Assembly (NCBI GenBank): GCA_934725425.1
Contig: CAKVAX010000004.1
Span: 74,990-138,989 of the forward strand
Length of the DNA stretch: 64,000 nucleotides
DNA from: an uncultured Eubacteriales bacterium
GTDB taxonomy: Bacteria > Bacillota > Clostridia > Oscillospirales > Acutalibacteraceae
Direction of reading: 5' to 3'
Part shown: positions 43,297 to 52,225 of the stretch, in pieces
Position numbering within the stretch: the stretch's first letter is position 1
How the letters are laid out: every line of letters begins with the position of its first letter
Notes under the pieces: model-generated
The model's database searches: none
Told to the model about the DNA's origin: nothing
Seen by the model: only the letters and a program-made list of their open reading frames with translations
Made by a program: the position numbers and the translations under genes

Positions 43297-44214
43297 ATGG
43301 AAATTAAATTTATTGCTCCTGAAATAAACATGAAATTAAAATTTGATAAATTTTTAAATTCAAAAAATTCTCAAGATGAACTTTCTGCTTTCGGAACTCA
43401 CTTTATATGGTCGGAGCGTTATGGAATAAAAATTCATATGGATGAAAATTTTGCTTTGATAAAAGCAGATAAAAGTGATTTAAATTATTATTTTCCGGCA
43501 GGAAAATTAAGCGACGAAGAACTCAAAAAAGCGATACATTATATGATAAAAGATTGCAAAAACAGCGGACGTGAAGAATTTAAAATCTCGAGATTAAACA
43601 AGGAAGACGCTGAATCTTTGGAAAGAATTATGCCGGGCAAATTTGAAATAAATGAAACTCGCAACAGGTTTGAGTACATATATAATTCGGAGGATTTGGC
43701 GAATTTAAAAGGGAAAAAATATCACGGAAAGCGAAATCATATTTCAAAATTCAAAAACCTTTATAATTGGACTTATGAAAAAATCGTTCCCGAGAAAAAA
43801 GAAATTTATCTGAAATTTTTCGAAAAATGGTTTGAAAAGAATTCTGAAAAAGAAGGAAAAGATTTTATCGACGAATTTAAAGCCATTAAAAAGTCTTTGG
43901 AAAACTACGAAAAACTGGAGTTTGAAGGCGGAGTTATACTTGTAGACGGCAAAATAATCGCCTGCACGATAGGCGAAAAAATAAACAGCGAAAATTTTGT
44001 TGTTCATTTTGAAAAGGCATTTACTGAATTTGAAGGCGCTTACACGATTATAAATCAGGAATTTTCTAAAACTTTAGAAAAGAGATTCAAATTTATAAAC
44101 CGCGAAGAAGATTTGGGGATAGAAGGACTAAGAAAGGCGAAGCTCTCGTACAAACCTTTCTTACTACTGGAAAAATATGACGCTTTTGGAAAAATCAGCG
44201 AATTATACTCCTGA
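43297..44214 (+). CDS. DUF2156-family (LPG synthase C-terminal-like) protein
   Basis: A 305-residue soluble protein of the double-GNAT fold found at the end of lysyl-phosphatidylglycerol synthases; here it stands alone. Characteristic segments are YHGKRNHISKFKN, GGVILVDGKIIACTIGEKIN, and YTIINQEFSKTL ending FINREEDLGIEGLRKAKLSYKP. Standalone members may use aminoacyl-tRNA as donor, but the substrate is unknown. AAAGGAGG precedes the ATG. It overlaps the open frame of the next GNAT gene, with which it is commonly paired. Confidence 0.88.
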   Translation: MEIKFIAPEINMKLKFDKFLNSKNSQDELSAFGTHFIWSERYGIKIHMDENFALIKADKSDLNYYFPAGKLSDEELKKAIHYMIKDCKNSGREEFKISRLNKEDAESLERIMPGKFEINETRNRFEYIYNSEDLANLKGKKYHGKRNHISKFKNLYNWTYEKIVPEKKEIYLKFFEKWFEKNSEKEGKDFIDEFKAIKKSLENYEKLEFEGGVILVDGKIIACTIGEKINSENFVVHFEKAFTEFEGAYTIINQEFSKTLEKRFKFINREEDLGIEGLRKAKLSYKPFLLLEKYDAFGKISELYS

Positions 44215-44291
44215 CCTCGGGCGTAGAAAGTAAATTTACAGACAGTTTAAAATTCAATATCTTCTCATCTTTTCCTGATTCCTTAGAGCTG

Positions 44292-45107
44292 ATGAATTTT
44301 TTCTTTGAAAATAAATTCCGACCTGAATTTTGCAACGCTCTTATAAAAGACGATCAAGTAATATCGAGCATCCAGGCATTCCCTCAAGCAATTATTTTGG
44401 AAGGGAAATCCTTTTCCGCAAAATATATTTACGCGGCGGCTACACTGCCTAATTTCAGAAGCAACGGCTGTATGAAAAGGCTCCTGGATTTTACGGCGGA
44501 GATTGAAAAAAAGCGAAACACGGATTTTTTATTTTTGGTTCCTTGCTGCAAAGAAATAGAAAAATATTACGAAAAACTGGGATATGAAAATTTTTTTAAA
44601 ATTCGAAAAATAAAATTTATCGGTAAAAATTTTAAAAAACCTATATGCAAAAGCCCTTGTACAGGAACATATTTTTCGAATGATTTTAAGTGCCCTGTGG
44701 AAAAAATATGCGATATGGTGTATAATGATACTAACTATGTAAAGTACTGCCAAAAAGACATAAATTATGCGGCAAAGTTATACAGTAAATTTTTTGGAGG
44801 AAAGATTGTTACTGCGGGTCAAAATTTTGCCATTTGTTTTTATTGCAAAAATAATATTTTAAAAATAATATACTTTTGCGCAGGAAATTTTGGGGATTCA
44901 AAACTCTTATTAAACTCGATATACAAGGAATTCCCAAGCTGCTTAGAGTATAATTTTGATGTATGTGCGGAAAATGAATTTTTTAAATCGTATAGCAATT
45001 CGGAATTTTACGGCATGATTAAACCGCTAAATTCCCATGCTGAAAAAGCAGTACTAAATATCAAAAAAAGTAAAAAATTCCCATATTTGGGGCTCCCTCT
45101 TGACTAA
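44292..45107 (+). CDS. GNAT-family N-acetyltransferase (start probably further upstream)
   Basis: At least 271 residues. The acetyl-CoA-binding region is YAAATLPNFRSNGCMKRLLD, followed by a C-terminal domain as in Eis-like enzymes. The first ATG at 44292 lacks a ribosome binding site, and the frame stays open back to 44181 with protein-like sequence (SFPDSLELMNFFFENKF) that matches the N-terminal helix of the family. No ATG, GTG or TTG occurs in this extension; CTG at 44211, overlapping the preceding TGA stop by two bases, is the likeliest true start (about 298 residues). Substrate unknown. Confidence 0.82.
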   Translation: MNFFFENKFRPEFCNALIKDDQVISSIQAFPQAIILEGKSFSAKYIYAAATLPNFRSNGCMKRLLDFTAEIEKKRNTDFLFLVPCCKEIEKYYEKLGYENFFKIRKIKFIGKNFKKPICKSPCTGTYFSNDFKCPVEKICDMVYNDTNYVKYCQKDINYAAKLYSKFFGGKIVTAGQNFAICFYCKNNILKIIYFCAGNFGDSKLLLNSIYKEFPSCLEYNFDVCAENEFFKSYSNSEFYGMIKPLNSHAEKAVLNIKKSKKFPYLGLPLD

Positions 45108-45131
45108 TAAATTCTAAAAGGACAACAAAAA

Positions 45132-45713
45132 ATGAGAAATATAAAATTGTATAAAACAAAATTAAGAACCAAATACCGAGCAATGCGAGAAAACATGGAC
45201 CCTGAAAAAAAAGAATTGTTGGATAATAAAATTCTTAAAAATATATCGATATTGTCTATTTACAAAAAATCCCGAATAGTTTTTACTTATTATTCAAAAG
45301 ATATAGAAGTGAATACACAAAAATTAATTGAAAAATGCTGGAAAGACGGAAAAACGGTTGCTATTCCGGCTTGCACAAAAGAGACCAGACAAATGGATTT
45401 TTATGTGATAAAATCTTTTGACGACATCGAAAAGGGCACATTCGGGCTGATGGAACCAATTAAAGAAAAATGCGAAATGGTTACCGATTTATCCGGTGGG
45501 ATTTGCATTGTGCCGGGATTTTGCTTCGACGATAAAGGTTACAGACTAGGGTACGGATACGGATATTACGACAGGTTTTTGCAAAGATTCCACGGAGAAA
45601 CGATAGGAATTTGCTACACTAACGGAATTAGAAAGCATCTTTTTCACGGAAATTTTGACAGACCTGTTGATTTGCTCCTGACCGATTCTTTCATAAAAGA
45701 AATTAAAAAATAA
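45132..45713 (+). CDS. fthC: 5-formyltetrahydrofolate cyclo-ligase
   Basis: Converts 5-formyl-THF to 5,10-methenyl-THF with ATP. The 193-residue product has the ATP-binding Lys/Arg-rich start KTKLRTKYRAMRENM and the C-terminal loop RLGYGYGYYDRFLQ. AAAAGGAC precedes the ATG. In a run with thyX, matching its need for folate cofactors. Confidence 0.93.
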   Translation: MRNIKLYKTKLRTKYRAMRENMDPEKKELLDNKILKNISILSIYKKSRIVFTYYSKDIEVNTQKLIEKCWKDGKTVAIPACTKETRQMDFYVIKSFDDIEKGTFGLMEPIKEKCEMVTDLSGGICIVPGFCFDDKGYRLGYGYGYYDRFLQRFHGETIGICYTNGIRKHLFHGNFDRPVDLLLTDSFIKEIKK

Positions 45714-45725
45714 GTAGGTTTAAAA

Positions 45726-46871
45726 ATGAAGAAATATTCAAATAAAAATTCTAAAAATAAACATGGATGCTTTTTCAAAATAGGCTGGTTCATATGCCTT
45801 TGCTTGGTATCTGCGCTTTTATCAAGGTACATTCTTGTGGGAATAAACGACATGCTCGCAATAGGAAAATCACCCGAAACCGTGCTGGTGGAAATTCCTG
45901 AGGGGGCATCTCTTTCCACAATCGCAAATATCCTCAATGAAAAGGGATTAATCTCGGAAAAAGGATTTTTTAAATTTTATGTGAAAGTCATGAAATCAAA
46001 AAATAAATTTTCATCGGGTTCCTTTGAAATGCAAAAAAATATGGATTATCAATCCATACTAAATCACCTGCAAAGTACTAAAAACGTCAAAAATGTTGCT
46101 GAAGTGACCTTTACTGAGGGAATGAATATTTTGGAGTATAGCGAGCTTCTGGAGAAAAATAATATTTGTTCAAAAGACGAATTTTTAAAGGCTTGTAATT
46201 CGAATTCCATAATAGAAAAATATGATTTCCTTAAAGATATCAAAAACTCATCAAATCGCCTTTACGTCCTTGAAGGTTACCTATTCCCCGATACGTATAA
46301 ATTTTATCAGGGAGAAAAAATTTCTCAAATAATAGATAAACTGCTTGTAAATTATAAGAAGAAAGTCCTTTCGCCGGCTCAAATAGAGGGCTATACAGAA
46401 AAAACAAGCATCAAGGACATTGCAGAGAAAAAAGGATGGTCGGTTGATTATTTAATCACGATAGCTTCGCTGATTCAAGCGGAGGCAGCTAATAAAGAAG
46501 ATATGTATAAAGTTTCATCTGTAATAAGCAATCGCTTGTCTACCCTCGAAAGTGACGGAAAAAACAAATTCGGAGAGTATAATCTTAACAAACTTCAGCT
46601 TGATGCTACCAGTTACTACCCTTACCGCACCAAAGAAGCTATGAAAGAAAAATCCGGAAAATCTCGCGGAAAAAATGCCGCAAATTATGACACCTATAAA
46701 ATTATAGGCCTCCCTCCCGGACCGATTTGCAACCCCGGAATAGACGCAATTATGGCTGCTTTAAACCCAGCTCAAACGGATTACTTCTATTATGTACATT
46801 CGCCGTCAGGTCAGGCTTACTACGCCCGAACCAACCCCGAACACCTGCAAAATATAAGAAATTCCGACTGA
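45726..46871 (+). CDS. mltG: Endolytic murein transglycosylase MltG
   Basis: Cuts nascent glycan strands and so limits their length. The 381-residue product has a cytoplasmic basic start, one transmembrane helix (about 17-38), a LysM-like region (VEIPEGASLSTIANILNEKG), and the catalytic domain with LEGYLFPDTYKF, the catalytic Glu in LIQAEAANKED, and GLPPGPICNPG. The end SGQAYYARTNPEHLQN is normal. Adjacent penicillin-binding protein fits a wall-synthesis role. Confidence 0.95.
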   Translation: MKKYSNKNSKNKHGCFFKIGWFICLCLVSALLSRYILVGINDMLAIGKSPETVLVEIPEGASLSTIANILNEKGLISEKGFFKFYVKVMKSKNKFSSGSFEMQKNMDYQSILNHLQSTKNVKNVAEVTFTEGMNILEYSELLEKNNICSKDEFLKACNSNSIIEKYDFLKDIKNSSNRLYVLEGYLFPDTYKFYQGEKISQIIDKLLVNYKKKVLSPAQIEGYTEKTSIKDIAEKKGWSVDYLITIASLIQAEAANKEDMYKVSSVISNRLSTLESDGKNKFGEYNLNKLQLDATSYYPYRTKEAMKEKSGKSRGKNAANYDTYKIIGLPPGPICNPGIDAIMAALNPAQTDYFYYVHSPSGQAYYARTNPEHLQNIRNSD

Positions 46872-46948
46872 TATTAATATGTATGTTTGATTAAAAATAA
46901 GCCGATACTTATCTTATAACAAAATTTATAAGGTAAGGTTGGCTTTTT

Positions 46949-48577
46949 ATGTATAAAAGATTTTTGATTCTGTATGGCTTTTTAATGGGGCTGTTTTGCC
47001 TTTCGTTTTTTTGGATTGATAAAATTTCTCACGAAGAAAAACTTTATGAAGCGGCGGCAAATCAACAATCATATAAGGTTAAAATTTCGGATATTCGAGG
47101 GAGCATTTATGATTGCCGAGGAAATTTATTGGTAAATAACAATAAAAAACTAATTGCTTCGGTAATTCCGGGGCTGGAGTCCCTAACGGCACTGCTACCC
47201 GTGGTACCGGAAAATAAAAAAGCGGAACTTTATAAGAAATCATCCGGGAAATCGCCTTTCACCATAGAGGTTGACAGAAAAGTAAATTCTCCTTACGTAA
47301 AAATTTTCGAGATACCGATAAGATACTACGGCGCGCCAATAGCTCCGCATATTATCGGCTATTTATCGGGTGACAAAAACGGTGTTTGTGGAATTGAAAA
47401 GGCATTCGATAAATATTTATACGGTGAAAATCATGAAATATATGTAAAATACAGCGTGGATGCTTCAGGGAAAATTCTTCCCGGGAAAAGCAATATCATA
47501 GAAGATAAATCCTATTTAATGTCCAAAGGCGTGGCGCTAAACATAGACAGCAAAATTCAGGCAATCGCAAGCGAGTGCGCAAATAAATACATCAAGCGCG
47601 GCGCTGTTATAATTTGCGAAGTCCCAAACTGCGAAATAAGGGCGTGTTTAAGTTTTCCGTCTTTTATTCCTACGAATGTCGGAATGAGTTTGAATGACAA
47701 AGATTCTCCGCTTTTAAACAGGGCTTTTGCGTCATTTAATTTGGGGTCTGTTTTTAAATTAATAACCTCTGCGGCAGCTCTGGAATACGGAATAAATCAA
47801 AATTTCACGTATGATTGTCAGGGATTCAATCAAATCGAAGATGCCAAATTCAAATGTTTCAATTCAAAAAAACACGAAGAAGTAAACATGGAACAAGCCC
47901 TTGCTCATTCTTGCAACGGCTATTTTATAGAACTAATCAAAAAAATGCCGTATGATGCTGTTTTAAAAATGGCAAAAAAATTTAGACTGGGAAGTCCCAA
48001 CACTCTCGCGCCGGAAATGTCATCATCCGCCGGAAAACTCCCGTCTGAGGAAAGCCTTAAAGATATAAAAACTTTGGCGAATTTTTCGTTCGGACAAGGC
48101 AAACTTCTTGCTTCACCCGTGCAAATTTCGGGAGTGATTAATACGATAGTATCCGAGGGCGTTTATTCAAACCCGAAGCTGATAAAATCCTTGGTGAATG
48201 AAGCCAAAAAAGAAAATTTAAAAATTTTAAATCTTATTCCAAAAGAAAAAGAAAGAATAATTTCAAAAAAGAACGCCGATATAATAAAAAGCCACATGAA
48301 AGCCTCCATGGACTACGGAACGAGCTCAAAGGGAATGCCCGAAAACACTTCGGCCGGCGCAAAAACATCCACAGCGCAAACCGGAATAATTGAGGACGGA
48401 AAAAGAGTGGAACAATCGTGGTTTGCGGGATTTTTTCCTTATGAAAATCCCAGATACACAGTAGTGATTTTATCGGAAGACGGCGGCGGAGGCGGCGAAA
48501 GCTGCGGACCGGTGTTTAAAGAAATTGCCGAGAGGATGACGAGTGAGCTTCCGGAGATTTTTTCAAATCCTCAGTAA
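46949..48577 (+). CDS. Class B penicillin-binding protein with KTS in place of KTG
   Basis: A 542-residue monofunctional transpeptidase with a single N-terminal transmembrane anchor (about 5-23), a pedestal, and the acyltransferase domain. The active-site Ser is S267 in SVFK (267-270); SCN is at 321-323. The third motif, normally KTG, is KTS at 472-474 (AKTSTAQTG). The architecture resembles SpoVD/FtsI-like proteins of Oscillospiraceae; a division or sporulation role cannot be told apart. AAGGTAAGG precedes the ATG. Confidence 0.88.
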   Translation: MYKRFLILYGFLMGLFCLSFFWIDKISHEEKLYEAAANQQSYKVKISDIRGSIYDCRGNLLVNNNKKLIASVIPGLESLTALLPVVPENKKAELYKKSSGKSPFTIEVDRKVNSPYVKIFEIPIRYYGAPIAPHIIGYLSGDKNGVCGIEKAFDKYLYGENHEIYVKYSVDASGKILPGKSNIIEDKSYLMSKGVALNIDSKIQAIASECANKYIKRGAVIICEVPNCEIRACLSFPSFIPTNVGMSLNDKDSPLLNRAFASFNLGSVFKLITSAAALEYGINQNFTYDCQGFNQIEDAKFKCFNSKKHEEVNMEQALAHSCNGYFIELIKKMPYDAVLKMAKKFRLGSPNTLAPEMSSSAGKLPSEESLKDIKTLANFSFGQGKLLASPVQISGVINTIVSEGVYSNPKLIKSLVNEAKKENLKILNLIPKEKERIISKKNADIIKSHMKASMDYGTSSKGMPENTSAGAKTSTAQTGIIEDGKRVEQSWFAGFFPYENPRYTVVILSEDGGGGGESCGPVFKEIAERMTSELPEIFSNPQ

Positions 48578-48824
48578 TATTTTTTAATTTTTGGTATATT
48601 TTTGGAATCATTTCGCGGCTGCGATTGTAAATATATTCAACATCGTAATTTGAAATTGTGAAATTACATTCATACCAATTTTTAATTTCATCATAAAAAA
48701 TCGGCTTAAACGATTTGACAAAAAACAAAAATAACAGTAAAATTACACATGCAGAAATTCTTATGTAGGTAATGCTGAGATTTTTTTTGGGAGTACTTAA
48801 AATTTCATCTTTATTTACATCCAT
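48516..48824 (-). CDS. Small single-pass membrane protein overlapping the PBP gene end
   Basis: 102 residues, family not recognised. AAGGAG lies ten bases before the ATG. One transmembrane helix (about 22-40) after a short charged cytoplasmic end, then about 60 residues outside (YDEIKNWYECNFTISNYDVEYIYNRSREMI). The last 20 codons lie antisense to the end of the PBP gene and are low-complexity (Ser-rich), suggesting the stop has moved into the neighbour. It could be the remnant of a longer membrane-anchored protein, such as an M23-type peptidase, now truncated. Confidence 0.6.
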   Translation of the reverse strand: MDVNKDEILSTPKKNLSITYIRISACVILLLFLFFVKSFKPIFYDEIKNWYECNFTISNYDVEYIYNRSREMIPKIYQKLKNITEDLKKSPEAHSSSSRQFL

Positions 48825-48938
48825 GATTGTATTTCTCCTTTTTATTAGAGGATTTTTGCTTGTATCTATTTACTATTATGAAAAATTATGTTAAAATATA
48901 ATTAAAAATACAATATTTTTTATAAAGGAAGTAATCAA

Positions 48939-49037
48939 ATGAAAAACAAAAGAAAATTATTCGTAAGAGTAGTAGCAATTCTATGTTCTGTTTTAACATT
49001 GGCAGGCGTAATCAGCTCTCTGATTTTTTATTTATAA
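48939..49037 (+). CDS. 32-residue single-helix membrane peptide
   Basis: MKNKRKLFVRVVAILC opens a 32-residue product with a basic start and one hydrophobic helix reaching the end. AAAGGAAG lies eight bases before the ATG. It ends 12 bases before tmcAL, whose own start lacks a good ribosome binding site, so it may act in part as a coupling leader. Similar tiny basic membrane proteins are found before tmcAL in some Clostridia, from memory. Confidence 0.65.
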   Translation: MKNKRKLFVRVVAILCSVLTLAGVISSLIFYL

Positions 49038-49049
49038 AATTAAAAATTT

Positions 49050-50216
49050 ATGAAAATTTGTGCGATAATATCGGAATTTAATCCATTTCACAGTGGCCAC
49101 AAATACTTGATAGATAAAGCATCCGAGCTCGGTTACACTCATAAAATAGCTATAATGAGCGGAAACTTTGTTCAAAGAGGCGAGCCGGCTATAATATCAA
49201 AAGGCGCAAGAGCGCAAGCTGCGATGAAAAACGGAATAAATCTTGTGATTGAAATACCCTCTGTGTGGGCGATATCAACCTCGGAAAGGTACGCCCGCGC
49301 AGGGGTTATGATTGCGGATTCTTTAGGGTGCGTGGAATCCCTTGTTTTCGGCAGCGAATCAGGTAATTCAGAGGCTTTGAAATCAATTGCGAAAGCCTTG
49401 GATGCCCCTAACTTTCCAAATCATTTAAAAAAGTATACCGAAACGGGAATAACCTTTGCTAAAGCCCGAGAAAAAGCCGTTCAAGAGATATTTCCAAGCC
49501 TTGATACTTCACTATATATGCAAAACGCGAATGACAATCTCGCGATAGAATACATAAAAAATTTGAATAAAATAAACTCAAAAATCACCCCGATAAGCAT
49601 AAAAAGAACCGAAGGTGAAAATATAATTTCGGCTTCGAAAATAAGAGATTTAATTCACTCAGGAATAGATTTTAAAAATTACTTGCCGAAAAATTCCGAA
49701 GAAACAATAAATAACGAAATAAAAAATAACTTAGCCCCAACAAGCACAAAAAATGCCGAAAAAATAATACTTTACAAATTAAAATCCTTATCAAAAAATG
49801 AATTCAAAGCGCTGCCGGATATATCCGAAGGGCTTGAAAACAGATTTATAAAAGTTATAAATAATTCGAAAAATATCGAAAAAATTTTGCTCGAAATAAA
49901 AACAAAAAGGTATACAATGTCACGAATAAAGCGTATAATTATGGCAGCGGTATTGGACATCAAAAATGAAATTCAAAACAAAGATGTTCCGTACATCAGA
50001 ATTTTGGGAGCAGATGAAAAAGGAATTGAAATTTTAAGAAAATCCAAAAATTTCGCTTTACCCGTTATCACAAAATATTCCGATACTAAAAATTTATCAA
50101 CATTTGGATCTAAAATTTTTGAAAAGGAATGCTTTTGCACAAGCATATACGGATTATTTTTAAACAATATAAAAAATTTGCCGCCCGAGCAACAATTTAA
50201 ATTAATAAGAGGTTGA
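49050..50216 (+). CDS. tmcAL: tRNA(Met) cytidine acetate ligase TmcAL
   Basis: Formerly YlbM. Makes N4-acetylcytidine at the wobble base of elongator tRNA-Met from acetate and ATP. The 388-residue product begins AIISEFNPFHSGHKYLID, a nucleotidyltransferase HxGH site, followed by MSGNFVQRGEPAIISK and SASKIRDLI. Length is normal. Confidence 0.95.
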   Translation: MKICAIISEFNPFHSGHKYLIDKASELGYTHKIAIMSGNFVQRGEPAIISKGARAQAAMKNGINLVIEIPSVWAISTSERYARAGVMIADSLGCVESLVFGSESGNSEALKSIAKALDAPNFPNHLKKYTETGITFAKAREKAVQEIFPSLDTSLYMQNANDNLAIEYIKNLNKINSKITPISIKRTEGENIISASKIRDLIHSGIDFKNYLPKNSEETINNEIKNNLAPTSTKNAEKIILYKLKSLSKNEFKALPDISEGLENRFIKVINNSKNIEKILLEIKTKRYTMSRIKRIIMAAVLDIKNEIQNKDVPYIRILGADEKGIEILRKSKNFALPVITKYSDTKNLSTFGSKIFEKECFCTSIYGLFLNNIKNLPPEQQFKLIRG

Positions 50217-50223
50217 CCATCCA

Positions 50224-51510
50224 ATGACCTATGAAGAAGCTGTAAAAAGAATAACTGCACGTTTAAAATTCGGTTCAAATCAAAAGCTGGACCGAATTGA
50301 GAAATTGCTTTCTTTGGCAAAAAATCCCGAAAAAAATCTTAAATACATCCATGTTGCAGGAACAAACGGCAAAGGTTCCGTGTGCTTTGCGCTTGAAAAT
50401 ATTTTAAGAAAAGCAAATTATAAAACAGGACTTTATATTTCTCCGTCTATAGATTCGCTGAATGAAAGGATAAGAATAAACGGGGAATGTATAAGTAACG
50501 AGAAATTTGCTGAAATTTACAGTTTTTTTGAACCTTTGAGCCATGATAAATTTTTCAAAGACAATCCTGTCACAGAATTTGAAATGATGACAGCAATAGC
50601 ATTTAAATTTTTTAAAGACTCGGGATGCGACATTGTTGTGCTTGAAACAGGAATGGGCGGCAGATTAGACGCCACAAATGTAATTGATTCGCCTTTATGT
50701 TCGGTAATAACCTCCATAGACCTCGACCACACAAAAGTTCTGGGGAATTCCATCCAAAAAATCACAATCGAAAAGTGCGGAATAATCAAAAGAGATTCTG
50801 AAGTAGTGGTAGGCCCCAAGCAAAATTTAATTGTTTACAGTACGGCACATGTATTTTCAAAAATACTGAATAACAGCATGTATATAGCGGATATTTCCTG
50901 TCTTAAAAATCTTAAATATTCATTGGAAGATGGATTCTCTTTTGAATATAAAGGTGTAAATTTAAAAGCATCTCTTCACGGGGAATATCAAATTGATAAT
51001 TTAGCAACCATCTGCAAAACGATTGAAATTTTAAGGAAAAAAATTAATATTCCGATAGAAAGTATACAAGAAGGGCTCGCAACAATTTATATCCCTTGTA
51101 GAATGGAAATCATGCACAGAGACCCGCTGGTAATTTTGGATAGTGCGCATAATCCTGCCGGCGCTGATAGACTTTCGCAATTTATACGAAATCATCTCAA
51201 AGATAAACATATCGTAGGTATAATCGGAGCGTTTAAAGATAAAGATGTGAAATCTATGATTTTTGAAACCACCGATTTATTCGAAAAAATAATAACAGTA
51301 GAGCCGAAATCCAAACGTGCAATGCCTTTAGAAAAGTTAACCAAAATAGCCTCGGAATATAACGAAAATGTTTTGGCATGCGAAAGTGTTGATCAAGCAA
51401 TCCACGAAGCTCTGAAGAATACACAGAAAAACGCCTGTGTTGTAATGTTCGGTTCATTTTCCATAATGAGTGACGCAAAAATCTCTTTAAAATCTATTTT
51501 TAATTCTTGA
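50224..51510 (+). CDS. folC: Folylpolyglutamate / dihydrofolate synthase
   Basis: Adds glutamate to folates (and possibly to dihydropteroate). The 428-residue Mur-ligase-like protein has HVAGTNGKGSVC (ATP loop), ETGMGGRLDATN, and SAHNPAGADRL in the C-terminal domain. AAGAGGTTGACC precedes the ATG, eight bases after tmcAL. The stop codon lies inside the promoter of the next tRNA. Confidence 0.95.
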   Translation: MTYEEAVKRITARLKFGSNQKLDRIEKLLSLAKNPEKNLKYIHVAGTNGKGSVCFALENILRKANYKTGLYISPSIDSLNERIRINGECISNEKFAEIYSFFEPLSHDKFFKDNPVTEFEMMTAIAFKFFKDSGCDIVVLETGMGGRLDATNVIDSPLCSVITSIDLDHTKVLGNSIQKITIEKCGIIKRDSEVVVGPKQNLIVYSTAHVFSKILNNSMYIADISCLKNLKYSLEDGFSFEYKGVNLKASLHGEYQIDNLATICKTIEILRKKINIPIESIQEGLATIYIPCRMEIMHRDPLVILDSAHNPAGADRLSQFIRNHLKDKHIVGIIGAFKDKDVKSMIFETTDLFEKIITVEPKSKRAMPLEKLTKIASEYNENVLACESVDQAIHEALKNTQKNACVVMFGSFSIMSDAKISLKSIFNS

Positions 51511-51535
51511 CTTAATCTAAGATATAATATAAAAT
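51507..51535 (+). promoter_or_regulatory. Promoter of tRNA-Ala(GGC)
   Basis: TTGACT (51507-51512), 17 bases, TAAAAT (51530-51535); it overlaps the folC stop codon. Confidence 0.65.
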
Positions 51536-51566
51536 AGTAGGTGCAGGGAGTTTTAACTCTGTTTTC

Positions 51567-51642
<76 letters not shown>

Positions 51643-51649
51643 GTTATAA

Positions 51650-51698
51650 AACCGCTTAGATACTGATTTTGAGACGTATCTTGGCGGTTTTCGTTTTG
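51650..51698 (+). terminator. Terminator of tRNA-Ala(GGC)
   Basis: AACCGCTTAGATAC (51650-51663) pairs with GTATCTTGGCGGTT (51676-51689) with one mismatch and one wobble, then TTTCGTTTTG. Confidence 0.75.
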
Positions 51699-51708
51699 TT
51701 ATTTTTTG

Positions 51709-51737
51709 TTGAATTTTATTTTTCCTTAATATATAAT
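51709..51737 (+). promoter_or_regulatory. Sense (toxin mRNA) promoter, cassette 1
   Basis: TTGAAT (51709-51714), 17 bases, TATAAT (51732-51737). Confidence 0.75.
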
Positions 51738-51809
51738 TAAATTCAGTAGTAGGAGTTTAGCCTACGAAAGACGGTCAAATCCCGCCTCAAAAGTGGAGGG
51801 ATTAATTTG

Positions 51810-51884
51810 ATGTTGGACTCAGTTATAGTATTATTAATATTAGTGATGATATATAAAATTATAAGTTACGATAACAAGAAATAA
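51810..51884 (+). CDS. Type I toxin-like hydrophobic peptide 1
   Basis: 24 residues: MLDSVIVLLILVMIYKI followed by a polar end with two lysines (DNKK). One membrane-spanning helix, as in Fst, Ldr and holin-like type I toxins. The ribosome binding site GGAGG (51796-51800) is inside a hairpin with CCTC upstream, so translation of the full mRNA is probably blocked. Overlapped at its 3' end by a convergent antisense RNA. Not identified as a named family. Confidence 0.7.
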   Translation: MLDSVIVLLILVMIYKIISYDNKK

Positions 51885-51922
51885 CCGTCTTTCTCCTGCT
51901 AAAAAGTAAAGACGGTTTTTTA
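51883..51922. terminator. Shared convergent terminator, cassette 1
   Basis: AACCGTCTTT (51883-51892) pairs with AAAGACGGTT (51908-51917), followed by TTTTT; it can end both the toxin mRNA and the antisense RNA. Confidence 0.75.
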
Positions 51923-51980
51923 ATATAACCTATTTAAATGTACAGGGGCTGACCGCTTTTTAAACGGTTCCGCTCCTACT
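51883..51980 (-). ncRNA. Predicted antisense antitoxin RNA, cassette 1
   Basis: The minus-strand promoter at 52015-51987 would start an RNA near 51980 that runs to the shared terminator, about 98 bases. It opens with AGTAGTAGGAGCGG and contains a small hairpin AACCGTTTAAAAAGCGGT. Ends inferred from sequence only. Confidence 0.65.
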
Positions 51981-51986
51981 ACTTTT

Positions 51987-52015
51987 ATTATATGACACAA
52001 TTTCTTAAAAGTCAA
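51987..52015 (-). promoter_or_regulatory. Antisense RNA promoter, cassette 1
   Basis: TTGACT (52015-52010), 17 bases, TATAAT (51992-51987) on the minus strand, stronger than the sense promoter. Confidence 0.8.
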
Positions 52016-52033
52016 CTTGACTTTATTTTTTTG

Positions 52034-52062
52034 TTGAATTTCATTTTTCTTTAATATATAAT
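52034..52062 (+). promoter_or_regulatory. Sense (toxin mRNA) promoter, cassette 2
   Basis: TTGAAT (52034-52039), 17 bases, TATAAT (52057-52062). Confidence 0.75.
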
Positions 52063-52129
52063 TAAATTCAGTAGTAGGAGTTTAGCCTATAGAGAGCGGT
52101 TACTCTGCCTCCGATTGGAGGTAGATACT

Positions 52130-52225
52130 ATGCTGGATTTTATCGTTTTTACAAGTTTCTTTGTAATTTATTTTATAGTGCTTTTCAGCGCTTTAAATTT
52201 TATAGATAAAAACACAAAAAAATAA
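52130..52225 (+). CDS. Type I toxin-like hydrophobic peptide 2
   Basis: 31 residues, opening MLDFIVFTSFFVIYFIVLF with a polar tail DKNTKK. Same layout as peptide 1 (MLD start, one helix, C-terminal KK) but diverged sequence. GGAGG (52117-52121) is fully paired with CCTCC in a seven-base-pair hairpin with a GATT loop just upstream of the ATG. Confidence 0.7.
   Translation: MLDFIVFTSFFVIYFIVLFSALNFIDKNTKK

Noticed and set aside
43297..45107. Frameshift or gene fusion between the DUF2156 and GNAT genes
   Set aside because: Both families commonly exist as separate neighbouring genes and both products look complete if the GNAT starts upstream; no sign of a broken single gene.
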